In this document: in pieces, positions 1-8,478 of the stretch
Numbering within the stretch: the stretch's first letter is position 1
How the letters are laid out: each line of letters starts with the position of its first letter
Assembly (NCBI GenBank): GCA_035561075.1
Contig: DATMYF010000135.1
Coordinates: 1 to 64,000, forward strand
Direction of reading: 5' to 3'
DNA: 64,000 nt
From: JAMCRM01 sp035561075
Lineage (GTDB): Bacteria; Acidobacteriota; Terriglobia; Bryobacterales; Bryobacteraceae
The notes under the pieces: model-generated
The model's database searches: none
Told to the model about the DNA's origin: nothing
What the model saw: the letters and a program-made list of their open reading frames with translations, nothing else
Program-made: the position numbers and the translations under genes

Positions 1-335
1 CGGACGAGGGCAGTAAGAACGCGCTCGAGCTGCACGGGTCGATGGGCAGCATTCTGGCGGAAGGGACCATCGGGCAGGCTTCGCAGGGGAAGATGACGGC
101 CATCCTGAAGGAGGGCGCGGGAGGGTACGACGCGAAGCAGGTGCGCGACGCCGCCGGAGGGTTCGAGATCTCGCCGGAGCCGGTGAACATGTACCAGGCG
201 GAGATCGAGGCGTTCGGCCGCGCGGTGCTCGAAGGCGCGGAACCCCCGGTGGGGGCGGAGGCGGGCCTGCGCAGCCAGAAGGTGCTGACGGCCTGCTACG
301 AATCGGCCCGCACGGGGCGGGTGGTGGAGGTCTAA
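1..335 (+). CDS. Gfo/Idh/MocA family oxidoreductase, C-terminal part (5' end outside window)
   Basis: The reading frame is open from the window edge (first full codon at position 3) to the stop at 333-335, so only about 110 C-terminal residues are visible. The segment around SILAEGTIGQ, followed by a helix with NMYQAEIEAFGRAV and the ending LTACYESARTGR, matches the C-terminal domain of NAD(P)-dependent Gfo/Idh/MocA sugar or inositol dehydrogenases. The nucleotide-binding domain is missing because of the window edge, so the substrate cannot be judged. An ATG at 42 is internal to the domain and not the real start. Confidence 0.8.
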   Translation, partial: DEGSKNALELHGSMGSILAEGTIGQASQGKMTAILKEGAGGYDAKQVRDAAGGFEISPEPVNMYQAEIEAFGRAVLEGAEPPVGAEAGLRSQKVLTACYESARTGRVVEV

Positions 336-440
336 GGCGGGAGAGCGAACCGGTGGAAACTCCTGCTAACTGGCATCCTAAGCGGGCGCGGTGCTCCTAG
401 ACGGAGGGCGCGCCCGCCGATAGACTTCAGCGAACGGCAG

Positions 441-1568
441 CTACGCGCCGGCTATTTCTTCCCAGGTGACCACGCGCCTTTCGTAGATCGCCTTGGTGCC
501 GAGCAGCGCCTGTAGGGTCGTTTCCATCGCGGAATCGGCGTTATTGATGGGCTGCTTCCCGTTCTTTACGCAATCGACGAAGTGCACGAAAGCCAGGTAG
601 GTAGAATCCTGTTTGGCATCCGCTACATCGAGCTGGATGGCGTCTCTCTTCTCCCTGGGCTGCCAGGTCCCTTTCACGAGGTCAACGGATCCTTCCGAGC
701 CAAATACCTTCTCCGCGGTTCCAGTAAACCGCGGCGGGTCGTAGTAGTGATGGCTGAAGTTGATGAACACGCCATTGGGGTACTCGTAAATAAGGGAGTA
801 GCCGTCCATGGAAGTGCGGCCCGGGGGCTCATTCTTGAACAGGTTGATGCCGCCCACGCCGTAGGCGCGCAAGGGATGTCCGCCGATTGCCCAGCGGAAC
901 AGGTCCAGAATGTGGATGCCCTGGTCCGTTACCATATCGCCTGATTTCGTACGGTCGTGATACCAAGGGGTGTCGCGGGGCAGTCCCTCGCCGCTGTGGC
1001 GGATACCGTGGCACATGAGTACCTTGCCGATGCCGCCGCCGTGGATGAACTTCATGGCCGCGTTAGCATTGGGATCGTGGCGCAACTGGAACCCCACCTG
1101 GAAGGTCTTCCGGGTCCGCTTGGCTTCACTGACCACGGCCCGGCAGTCGGCCGGTGTCAGCGACAGCGGCTTCTCCGCATAGAGATGTTTGCCCATCTCG
1201 AGGACCGCGATATCGATGTCTTTGTGGGTGTAGTCCGGTGTGGCTACAATCACAGTGTCGATATCTTTCATCTCGTCGAGCATCTTACGAAAGTCCGTAT
1301 AGACCTTCGCCGAGCCGCCGGCGGCGGCAACGATCGACCGGGCGTTCTCGGCGCGCTCGGGGATGATGTCGCAAACTCCAACCACCTGGACGCCGGGCAC
1401 CTTCAAGATTGCCCGCATGTCATGGGTACCGCGATTACCGGTACCTATGACCGCTACCCGCAACGAGTCGCCGCGCGCTTGCGCGGAGAGAATCGCGGGA
1501 GCACCCACTACGGTTGCGGCGGCCGCGGGCACCTTGAGGAAGGACCTGCGTGTAAAGCTGTCAGCCAT
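441..1568 (-). CDS. Tat-exported Gfo/Idh/MocA oxidoreductase
   Basis: A 375-residue protein with an N-terminal twin-arginine signal (TRRSFLK then an Ala-rich hydrophobic stretch to about residue 31). A Rossmann NAD(P)-binding motif VIGTGNRG follows at about 40-47, then the family Glu-Lys-Pro motif (YAEKP) that carries the catalytic-region lysine, then the alpha/beta substrate domain. Length is normal for the exported subgroup common in Acidobacteriota and Planctomycetota, where these proteins act on sugars or polyols in the periplasm. The true substrate is unknown. It is convergent with the partial oxidoreductase at 1-335, so the two are not one operon. Confidence 0.88.
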   Translation of the reverse strand: MADSFTRRSFLKVPAAAATVVGAPAILSAQARGDSLRVAVIGTGNRGTHDMRAILKVPGVQVVGVCDIIPERAENARSIVAAAGGSAKVYTDFRKMLDEMKDIDTVIVATPDYTHKDIDIAVLEMGKHLYAEKPLSLTPADCRAVVSEAKRTRKTFQVGFQLRHDPNANAAMKFIHGGGIGKVLMCHGIRHSGEGLPRDTPWYHDRTKSGDMVTDQGIHILDLFRWAIGGHPLRAYGVGGINLFKNEPPGRTSMDGYSLIYEYPNGVFINFSHHYYDPPRFTGTAEKVFGSEGSVDLVKGTWQPREKRDAIQLDVADAKQDSTYLAFVHFVDCVKNGKQPINNADSAMETTLQALLGTKAIYERRVVTWEEIAGA

Positions 1569-1668
1569 GTTGTTCTCCTGGGGGTAGTCTAATTAAGAAC
1601 TCGCCGTACTGCAAGCGACGGTCGTCATCAGCGTCGCTTGCATGTGAATTGTCCGGTCCAGTCAACAC

Positions 1669-1885
1669 ATGAAATGTCCGCTTCGGGAGGCGGCGGGATT
1701 CTGGAAGTTGAAGACCCCAGAGAGAATCTCCGCCGCGGAACAGGAGCGGATGATAAAACTTCAAGACGCGATCTTGAAAGCGATGGCGAAAAAGATCATC
1801 TGGATGGCGGCGGAGATCGCCTTGAGAAGTTGCGTCGGGAGCACAGCATTGAGGTGAGCCGAGCAAGCATGCTGCGGCAGGGTAG
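1669..1885 (+). pseudogene. Remnant of an ISNCY-like transposase
   Basis: The frame from 1669 contains AEQERMIKLQDAILKAMAKK, which resembles the start of ISNCY-type transposases just before their helix-turn-helix. The similarity stops where the helix-turn-helix should follow. In a different frame, about 1826-1885 reads LEKLRREHSIEVSRASMLRQ, which resembles a later conserved block of the same transposases. The two blocks therefore look like the ends of an internal deletion with a frameshift. No terminal repeats were recognised. The assignment rests on family resemblance from memory. No other gene is evident between 1569 and 1950. Confidence 0.45.
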
Positions 1886-1950
1886 TGAATATAACGTTCC
1901 CTCGCATCGGCGTCCGGCGTGCCATCCACATCTGTGGCAGTCTGGCAATC

Positions 1951-2340
1951 ATGCAGGAACTCTTTCGCAAGTTTGCACATGGCGCCTCCGCGATGGTCGG
2001 CTCACCCGCGGCATTTCTTCTCGGCGTGGTTGCGGTGATCGTTTGGGGCGCAACGGGTCCCGTTTTCCATTACTCGGACACGTGGCAACTTGTCATAAAC
2101 ACGAGTACAACAATCGTCACCTTCTTAATGGTGTTTCTCATCCAGAACACCCAAAATCGCGATGCAAAGGCCATGCATCTTAAGCTCGACGAGCTGATTC
2201 GGTCTGTGGGCGCCGCCCGCAATCGCCTCATCGATGTGGAAGATCTTTCCAACGAGGACCTGAAGAGGTTGGAGCAAGAGTTCCATCAACTCCATGAAAA
2301 GATAGAGCAGAAGTCACGCAATAAACCGCCGCAGGGTTGA
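1951..2340 (+). CDS. Low-affinity iron permease-like small membrane protein
   Basis: About 129 residues from the ATG at 1951, which directly precedes the conserved ELFRKFAHGASAMVGSPAAF segment. The same frame is open further upstream to an ATG at 1885, but that part has no family resemblance. Two hydrophobic segments (about 17-40 and 48-66) are joined by a short loop, and a charged C-terminal tail of about 60 residues contains NTQNRDAKAMHLKLDELIR. This architecture matches the Iron_permease family (Pfam PF04120), whose bacterial members are poorly characterised. No strong ribosome binding site is visible. Confidence 0.72.
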   Translation: MQELFRKFAHGASAMVGSPAAFLLGVVAVIVWGATGPVFHYSDTWQLVINTSTTIVTFLMVFLIQNTQNRDAKAMHLKLDELIRSVGAARNRLIDVEDLSNEDLKRLEQEFHQLHEKIEQKSRNKPPQG

Positions 2341-2521
2341 TGCCAATGGGCGGCCGGTGGCGAAATGCGCATTTCCATGCCACGTCGACTAACTTCGCGC
2401 CGGGCTGCCTAACCTCCACTCTTATGTGGGGTGTCCCGATTTCTGTGCATTCCGAAAAAAGCCTGGTTTGATTTGTTGACAGCCGAACAGATCGCGCATA
2501 TTCTCCCTGAGGGGGGATCCA

Positions 2522-5500
2522 GTGTTGCTACGTCTCGTTTGCCTTATAAGTCTCGCGGGAGCCCTGTGCGCACAGACCCGCGATACGGCGTCGATTTTCG
2601 GGGTGGTCGATGATCCGCAAGGCGCCGCTATCCCGGGTGCGACCATTAAGCTGACCAGCATCGCGACCGCGCAGGTTCGCACGACTACCACGGATGAAGC
2701 CGGGCGCTATGTTTTCAACCTGCTTCCGATCGGCTCCTATCAGCTTGCCGTCGACCAACCCGCGTTCCGGCGCTACGAGCGGACGGGGATACTGCTCCAG
2801 GCGAATGCCAACGTGAAAATCGACATCCGCATGGAGGTCGGGGACGTCAGGACGGTGGTCTCGGTGGATGCCGCTGCGACGCAGATAGAGACACAGGTGG
2901 CCACCTTGCGCGAAATCGTAGACCGGGCCCGCGTCGTCGAGTTGCCGCTTAACGGCCGCGACGCGGCGCAGCTTGCCATGCTGGTGCCGGGCGTAACCAG
3001 TGGGAACTACAATACGGGCGTTGCCGGGCAGGACTCGTTCTCGGTGAACGGCTCGCGCAGCAACAACGTCCGTTTCACGCTGGACGGCGGGCAGAACATG
3101 GACAATCACTACAACCTGAACGTCCCGTTCCCATTCCCGGACGCGGTAGAAGAATTCTCGGTGCAAACGAGCAACATGGGCGCCGACCACGGCAACAGTT
3201 CCGCCGCGGCGATCAATATCGTAACCAAATCCGGCACCAACCAGCTTCACGGAACCGGGTTCTGGTTCGTCCGCAATTCGGAGTTTAACGCCACAAACTT
3301 CTTCTCGCATCAGCCGGACCGCTTGAAGCGGAATCAGGCCGGCTTTACGGTGGGCGGTCCACTAATTAAGAACAAGCTCTTCGCGTTCGGGGGCATCCAG
3401 CAGCTCTGGCTCCGCTCCGCTCCGGGCAGCCTGCGAGCGCAGACGCTCAACGCGGCACAACGCCAGGGCGATTTTTCCGGGAGCAGTATCATCCTCCGCG
3501 ACCGGGATACGGGCCAGCCGTTTGCCGGCAATCGCATCCCGCAGGACCGGCTCTCGCCCGCGGCGCTGAAGTTCCTTACCGTCTCCCCGCTGCCGGGCCC
3601 GGACGGATACGCGCCTTACTCGACCTTGCAGCCGCAGGACGGACGACAGTACATCGGCCGCTTCGATTACGTGCTCAACAACCGCCAGTCGCTCCTTTTC
3701 CGCGGCTTCCGCAACGAAGATACGCGGCCGTTGATCTCGCTGCCCGACAACATTCTGGCCTCGCAACGCGCCAGCGAGACGCCTTCAAGCAGTTTCACTC
3801 TGGGTCACACGTTCACGGTCAGCCCCAGCATGATCGCGCACACGCAAATCAGCGCCACCCACATGATCGAGTCCGGCAAGAGCGATTTTCCGAAAACCTT
3901 CAACGATTTCGGCGTAAAGCTCTACGCTCCCTCGAACGACATCCAGGTCGCCCTGACCAACAGCGGTGTAGGCTTCAACAACCCCTGGCAGCGCCAGTTC
4001 AAGAGGGCATCCGAGGAGGTCATCCACGACTGGACCTGGACGCATGGCGGCCATACCGTCGCCTGGGGCGCGCAGTTCACCTGGGGTCAGTACAACGAGG
4101 CCACGCTGTACGACGCCTCGGGCCGCTTCCGGTTCGATGGCTCCTTCACCGGCTTCGACCGGGCCGATTTCATGCTGGGGCGCTTTTCGTGGTTCCATCA
4201 GACCAACGGGGAATACGAGAACCGGCGCCAGTTTCTGAAGGGGTTCTATTTCGCCGATACCTGGCGGATCTCGCGCCGGCTCTCCCTGAACCTGGGCCTG
4301 CGCTACGAACCTTACACCTTCATGAGCGACACCCAGGATCGCAACCAGACGTTCGATCTGGCTAATTACACGAACGGCATCAGGTCTGCAATTTTCCCGC
4401 TCGCGCCCCCGGGCCTCCTCTACCACGGCGATGCTGCGCCCGCGGGCTACCCCTGCGGGTCGAAGATTCCGCTCCAGGTCTCCTGCCCGGACAACAACAA
4501 CTTCGCTCCGCGCGTCGGCTTCGCCTGGGACCCCTTCGGCGATGGGAAGAGCAGCGTGCGCGCGGGTTACGGGCTGTTCTACGACGCGCCATTGACGCGC
4601 GTGCAGAACAACTCGAATAACGCCGCGCCCTTCGGCTACGAAGTGCAGTTCTATGAAGGTCAATTCGACGATCCGTATCTGGGACGCGAGCAACTGAACC
4701 GTTATCCGCTGACGAAGTTCACGAAGGATACTCCGTTCCCGAGCCCCCTGGCCATGTACGTTTTGGACAGTAAATGGATCACGGCTCTTACTCACAACTG
4801 GAACCTGACCATCGAGCGACAGATCCTGCCGGACACGCGGCTGCGGATCGGCTACGTGGGGACTACAGCCTCGCACTTGATGGGTTTCTACGATCAGAAC
4901 TCGCCCATCTACAATCCGGACCTCACACTGGCGCAGAACCGCGCCGACGTGCAGGGGCGGCGCCCCATTAAGGGCTTCGGGCAGATGCGGCGCAACTTCC
5001 ATGGGCTCCGTTCGAACTACCACGGGTTGCAACTCTCGGTAGATAAGCGCTTCAGCAACGGCTTCAGCATCCTGGGATCTTACACATGGTCGAAGACGCT
5101 GGATTATGAATCGGTCAACGACGGCATCGGTGGATACCCCGGGTCATTGCCCACGAACTTCTTTGCCACCCATGGCGTTGCCGACCAACACGTTCCGCAG
5201 CGGTTTGTGACGTCGTTCGTGTGGGAGATGCCTGGCGCGAGGGTCGGCTCGTCCGTGTTGAAGCCGCTGGTGCGAGACTGGCGGCTGAGTGGGATCGTGA
5301 CGCTTCAGTCGGGGCGGCCGTTCACGGTGGCCGCGACGGGTGATCCGCTGGCCGGCGTTGATTTCGCCGCACGCGCTAACCTCGTCGGCGAGGGGAATCC
5401 CGTTCTCGACTCCGGCCGGAGCAAGGCGGCGCGGATCGAGGCTTACTTCGACAAGGCCCGCTTCGTCAATGCCGCTCCCAACACCATCGGCACGCTGGGC

Positions 5501-5737
5501 CGCAATGCGCTGGAAGGTCCCGGCACACTGAATGTGGACACCTCTCTTGTGAAGCGGCTGCGCTTTCCGTTCTTCGGCGAGGGCGGCGCGGGCGAGTTGC
5601 GGCTGGAGGCATTCAATCTTTTCAATCGTACAAACTTCAGCAATCCGGTGACGGGCATAACGAACCAGAATTTCGGACGGCTCACCAGTGCGGGTAGCCC
5701 GCGTATCCTGCAAATTGCGGTAAAGATACTGTTCTGA
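2522..5737 (+). CDS. Oar-like TonB-dependent outer-membrane receptor
   Basis: A 1071-residue receptor. A signal peptide (about 1-18, ending at an Ala-Gln site) leads to a carboxypeptidase-regulatory-like beta-sandwich (about 21-105, ASIFGVVDDPQGAAIPGA), then a plug domain with LPLNGRD and VNGSRSNNVRFTLDGG, and a large beta barrel. The final residue is Phe, as expected for BAM-dependent insertion. The start is GTG at 2522, preceded by a Gly-rich Shine-Dalgarno-like run (GAGGGGGG). Homologues import bulky substrates or act in surface functions; the ligand cannot be inferred. A strong hairpin follows, which separates it from the downstream operon. Confidence 0.9.
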   Translation: MLLRLVCLISLAGALCAQTRDTASIFGVVDDPQGAAIPGATIKLTSIATAQVRTTTTDEAGRYVFNLLPIGSYQLAVDQPAFRRYERTGILLQANANVKIDIRMEVGDVRTVVSVDAAATQIETQVATLREIVDRARVVELPLNGRDAAQLAMLVPGVTSGNYNTGVAGQDSFSVNGSRSNNVRFTLDGGQNMDNHYNLNVPFPFPDAVEEFSVQTSNMGADHGNSSAAAINIVTKSGTNQLHGTGFWFVRNSEFNATNFFSHQPDRLKRNQAGFTVGGPLIKNKLFAFGGIQQLWLRSAPGSLRAQTLNAAQRQGDFSGSSIILRDRDTGQPFAGNRIPQDRLSPAALKFLTVSPLPGPDGYAPYSTLQPQDGRQYIGRFDYVLNNRQSLLFRGFRNEDTRPLISLPDNILASQRASETPSSSFTLGHTFTVSPSMIAHTQISATHMIESGKSDFPKTFNDFGVKLYAPSNDIQVALTNSGVGFNNPWQRQFKRASEEVIHDWTWTHGGHTVAWGAQFTWGQYNEATLYDASGRFRFDGSFTGFDRADFMLGRFSWFHQTNGEYENRRQFLKGFYFADTWRISRRLSLNLGLRYEPYTFMSDTQDRNQTFDLANYTNGIRSAIFPLAPPGLLYHGDAAPAGYPCGSKIPLQVSCPDNNNFAPRVGFAWDPFGDGKSSVRAGYGLFYDAPLTRVQNNSNNAAPFGYEVQFYEGQFDDPYLGREQLNRYPLTKFTKDTPFPSPLAMYVLDSKWITALTHNWNLTIERQILPDTRLRIGYVGTTASHLMGFYDQNSPIYNPDLTLAQNRADVQGRRPIKGFGQMRRNFHGLRSNYHGLQLSVDKRFSNGFSILGSYTWSKTLDYESVNDGIGGYPGSLPTNFFATHGVADQHVPQRFVTSFVWEMPGARVGSSVLKPLVRDWRLSGIVTLQSGRPFTVAATGDPLAGVDFAARANLVGEGNPVLDSGRSKAARIEAYFDKARFVNAAPNTIGTLGRNALEGPGTLNVDTSLVKRLRFPFFGEGGAGELRLEAFNLFNRTNFSNPVTGITNQNFGRLTSAGSPRILQIAVKILF

Positions 5738-5784
5738 CGGAGCGAGCTGTCAAGCCTCCGCGGGTTTGACGGTGCGTTGAATTG

Positions 5785-5823
5785 GGCCGGCGTTCCTCCG
5801 GTGGAGGGAAGCCGGCCTTTATT
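5785..5823 (+). terminator. Rho-independent terminator after the TonB-dependent receptor
   Basis: A nested inverted repeat: GGCCGGC at 5785-5791 pairs with GCCGGCC at 5811-5817, and inside it CCTCC (5795-5799) pairs with GGAGG (5803-5807). It is followed by TTTATT. It lies 48 bases after the receptor stop and before the GntR regulator. Confidence 0.82.
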
Positions 5824-5852
5824 GTGCCCCTACGATGTCCGATCTTCAGACC

Positions 5853-5871
5853 TGATCATATGATATGATCA
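5853..5871. promoter_or_regulatory. 19-bp perfect palindrome, probable GntR-family operator
   Basis: TGATCATAT at 5853-5861, one central base, then ATATGATCA at 5863-5871 form a perfect 9-1-9 inverted repeat. It ends 7 bases before the GTG start of the GntR-type regulator. Size and symmetry fit the operators of FadR-subfamily repressors, so autoregulation of the whole CODH/ACS operon is the simplest reading. Binding is inferred, not shown. Confidence 0.65.
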
Positions 5872-5878
5872 CTGCGTC

Positions 5879-6622
5879 GTGACTCCCGAGTTCCAGCGCG
5901 TCGAGGTGCCGGCCAACCTGCACGGAAGGGTAACTCGCGCCCTCGCGGTACAGGTGATTCGGGCGGAACGCGCCTCCCAGCCCATCGTCTTCCCCAACGA
6001 AGCGCAACTCTGTCAACAACTTGGCGTAAGCCGGAGCATTCTCCGGGAAGCCGTCAAGGTCTTGGCTGATAAAGGGATGCTCGAGGTTCGGCCGCGGGCC
6101 GGCACACGCTCGAAGCCGCGTGCTGAGTGGAACCTGCTCGATCCCGACATCCTGGGATGGCAAGCGGAACTGGAGCCGGACGCGAACCTGCTACGCGAAA
6201 TCTGCGAGGTCCGGCTGGCTATCGAGCCTACGGCATCATCATTTGCCGCGCTGCGTGCCACCCCGGAAGAAATGGATGAAATCCAGCGCTGCCTGGAGCG
6301 GCGGGAAGCCCGAATTGCGTCGGCCAACAGGGAAGAAGCGGTCGACCTGGACCTTCGGTTCCAGTCGGCGGTGGTGGCGGCTTCGCACAACGCCCTTTTC
6401 CGGCATTTGAACGCAATGATCCGCGAGCCCTTCCGGGCGGCCCTGTCCTTAACCGTCCAACTACCTGCGTCCGTAGCTTTGGGAATCGAGGGCTATCGGG
6501 CGCTGTTCCAGGCTATCCGCGGGCGCGACCCGCTGGCGGCGCGCAACGCTTCGGCAGACATCGTGGGGCTCGCGATGTTGGCCGTCGAGCAGGTGATTCG
6601 TTCCCAGGAGCAAGCCAGATGA
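5879..6622 (+). CDS. GntR family (FadR subfamily) transcriptional regulator
   Basis: 247 residues. The N-terminal winged helix-turn-helix (about 13-78) contains FPNEAQLCQQLGVSRSILREAVKVL and the wing RPRAGTRSKP. The C-terminal all-helical FCD domain (about 95-235) has the family pattern EVRLAIEP, then D-L-D-L-RFQSAVVAAS-HN, the residues that usually hold a metal or small acid ligand. The GTG start at 5879 is chosen because the DNA-binding domain starts soon after. No Shine-Dalgarno is visible, so the message may be leaderless. It is the first gene of the CODH/ACS operon, overlapping cooC by four bases, and probably senses an operon metabolite. Ligand unknown. Confidence 0.88.
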   Translation: MTPEFQRVEVPANLHGRVTRALAVQVIRAERASQPIVFPNEAQLCQQLGVSRSILREAVKVLADKGMLEVRPRAGTRSKPRAEWNLLDPDILGWQAELEPDANLLREICEVRLAIEPTASSFAALRATPEEMDEIQRCLERREARIASANREEAVDLDLRFQSAVVAASHNALFRHLNAMIREPFRAALSLTVQLPASVALGIEGYRALFQAIRGRDPLAARNASADIVGLAMLAVEQVIRSQEQAR

Positions 6623-7413
6623 AAGTGGCCGTCTCCGGCAAGGGCGGGGTCGGGAAGACAACCGTGGCGGGGACGCTGGCGCGGTTGTGGGCGCAGGACG
6701 GCGAGCGCGTGCTTGCCATCGACGCGGACCCCGACGCCAATCTCGCCTCCGCCCTGGGGCTGCCCGCCGAATTGCACCGGGAAGTTAAGACCATCGCCAC
6801 CGAGCGGCGACTGATCGAAGAACGCACCGGCGCCAAGGTGCGGGAGATCGGCCAGATGTTCCGGTTGAACCCGGAGGTGGCGGATATTGCCGAGCGTTAC
6901 GCCGTGCGCTGGGCGGGCGTAGATCTGCTGGTTTTGGGCGCGGTGGAGCGCGCCGCCGGCGGCTGCGCATGCCCCGAAAGCGTGCTGTTGAAAAGCCTGG
7001 TGCTGCACTTGGTGCTGCGCCGCGGCGAGACGGTAGTGCTGGATATGGAGGCTGGTATCGAGCATCTGGGACGCGGCACCGCCCTGGGGGTGGATGCCAT
7101 GCTGGCGGTGGTGGAACCCGGCCGTCGCAGCGTTGAAACTGCCCAACGGGTGCGCGAGATGTCAGCCACCCTCGGCATCCGCCGCTTTGGCGTCGTATTG
7201 AATAAGTGTACGGCGGAAGCCGAGGACCGCGAGTGGATCGCCCACGAGTTCGGCGCGGGGAACCTGCTCGGCGTGATACCAACGGATGTCCGCATCGCCC
7301 GGGCGGACCGGCTCGGCCAATCGCTCGTCGACATGGGCCAGGAAGACCTGCTGGCTCCCTTCCGAGCCCTGCAACAACAACTCAGCCGCTACAAAAAGGA
7401 GACCACCTCATGA
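6619..7413 (+). CDS. cooC: CODH nickel-insertion ATPase CooC (first copy)
   Basis: 264 residues of the MinD/ParA-type P-loop family. The deviant Walker A GKGGVGKTT is at residues 7-15, followed by the switch region DADPDANLASALG. A Cys-X-Cys pair at C116 and C118 (GGCACPES) matches the CXC metal site at the dimer interface of CooC. The role is ATP-dependent maturation of the Ni-Fe-S C-cluster of CO dehydrogenase, or of the related A-cluster of ACS as in the AcsF branch of this family. It overlaps the regulator upstream and the core MetE-like gene downstream by ATGA four-base junctions, which suggests translational coupling. Confidence 0.9.
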   Translation: MKVAVSGKGGVGKTTVAGTLARLWAQDGERVLAIDADPDANLASALGLPAELHREVKTIATERRLIEERTGAKVREIGQMFRLNPEVADIAERYAVRWAGVDLLVLGAVERAAGGCACPESVLLKSLVLHLVLRRGETVVLDMEAGIEHLGRGTALGVDAMLAVVEPGRRSVETAQRVREMSATLGIRRFGVVLNKCTAEAEDREWIAHEFGAGNLLGVIPTDVRIARADRLGQSLVDMGQEDLLAPFRALQQQLSRYKKETTS

Positions 7414-8471
7414 GTTTCGAGCCCCGATGCCTGGCCACGGCCATTGGCAGCCTGCCCCATGCGGATCCGCAGGAAGCCGTCCGGGTGATCCTAGGCAGCA
7501 TTCCCGATGCGCCCATCTGGCCCCAATTACCCGCCTGCGGGCTGAATGAGCAGATGGAGGTGCAGTACAGCGAGGGGATCCCGCGCGTGGTGATCGACCG
7601 CGCCAAAGAGCGCATGTACATCGACACCACCGGGGACTACTCAATGGAACAGGCCGGGTTCTACGAGAATTACCTCGCCGAAAACCTGGACTGCTTCGCC
7701 ATCACGCAGGCGTTTTCGAAAGGCATTCATGCCATGGAGGCCGCGCTCAAGGCGACGGGGGTGCGGCGGCCATTCGTGAAGGTGCAGACGACGGGACCCG
7801 TGAGCTTCGGGCTCACCATTGTCGATGAGAACAAGCGCGCCATTTACTACAACCCGGAGTTCATCGACGTAGTCGTGAAAGCGCTGGCGATGAAGTGCCG
7901 CTGGCAAATTCGCAAATTTCGCGGCTACGCAGAGGGCGTGATTTGCTTCATCGACGAGCCGATCCTCTCCGCTTTCGGCTCCTCCACCTATGTCAGCGTT
8001 ACGCGCGACGACGTGGTGGCCAAGCTCGGCGAAGTCATCGAGGCGGTACACGCTGAAGGGGCGCTGGCGGGAGTCCACTGCTGCGGCAATACGGAATGGT
8101 CGATCCTAATGGACGCCGGCGCCGATATCGTCAACTTCGACGCGTTCGACTACGGCGACACCATGGCGCTCTATCCCGCCGCCGTGAAGCGGCATTTGGA
8201 AGCCGGCAAGGCGCTGGCATGGGGTATCGTGCCCACCAACAGCGCCAAAATACAGGCGCAAACCTCCGAGAGCCTGGTGGCGCGGTTTACCACGCTGGTG
8301 GACAACCTGGCCCGTGCCGCCGGTCTCGACCGGGAACTCATCCTGCGGCAGGCGCTGATCACGCCATCCTGCGGTACCGGTTCGCTGCCAGTGGCCGATG
8401 CCGAGCGCGTCTTCCGTGTGCTGCGGCAGACCAGCGACACCCTGCGGAAGGGCTTCGGCGCAGCGGCCTGA
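7410..8471 (+). CDS. Core cobalamin-independent methionine synthase-like protein (MesB/core-MetE type candidate)
   Basis: 353 residues, only the size of the catalytic C-terminal barrel of MetE (UroD/MetE superfamily). The opening LATAIGSLPH, then WPQLP and VQYSEGIPRVV, are typical of the short methionine synthase family. Candidate zinc ligands are H223 and C225 in VHCCGN and C321 in TPSCGTGS, in the order expected for MetE. Short core enzymes of this kind are known to methylate homocysteine using a methyl-corrinoid protein rather than folate, notably in Dehalococcoides. Its position between two cooC genes in a CODH/ACS operon fits use of methylated AcsC/AcsD. An alternative is a corrinoid:coenzyme methyltransferase of the MtaA type. 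Start at 7410 has an AAAAAGGA site. Confidence 0.75.
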   Translation: MSFEPRCLATAIGSLPHADPQEAVRVILGSIPDAPIWPQLPACGLNEQMEVQYSEGIPRVVIDRAKERMYIDTTGDYSMEQAGFYENYLAENLDCFAITQAFSKGIHAMEAALKATGVRRPFVKVQTTGPVSFGLTIVDENKRAIYYNPEFIDVVVKALAMKCRWQIRKFRGYAEGVICFIDEPILSAFGSSTYVSVTRDDVVAKLGEVIEAVHAEGALAGVHCCGNTEWSILMDAGADIVNFDAFDYGDTMALYPAAVKRHLEAGKALAWGIVPTNSAKIQAQTSESLVARFTTLVDNLARAAGLDRELILRQALITPSCGTGSLPVADAERVFRVLRQTSDTLRKGFGAAA

Positions 8472-8478
8472 GGCGGCG

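Noticed and set aside
3785..5032. 415-codon open frame antisense to the first receptor
   Set aside because: Shadow of a GC-rich coding region without ribosome site or known motifs.
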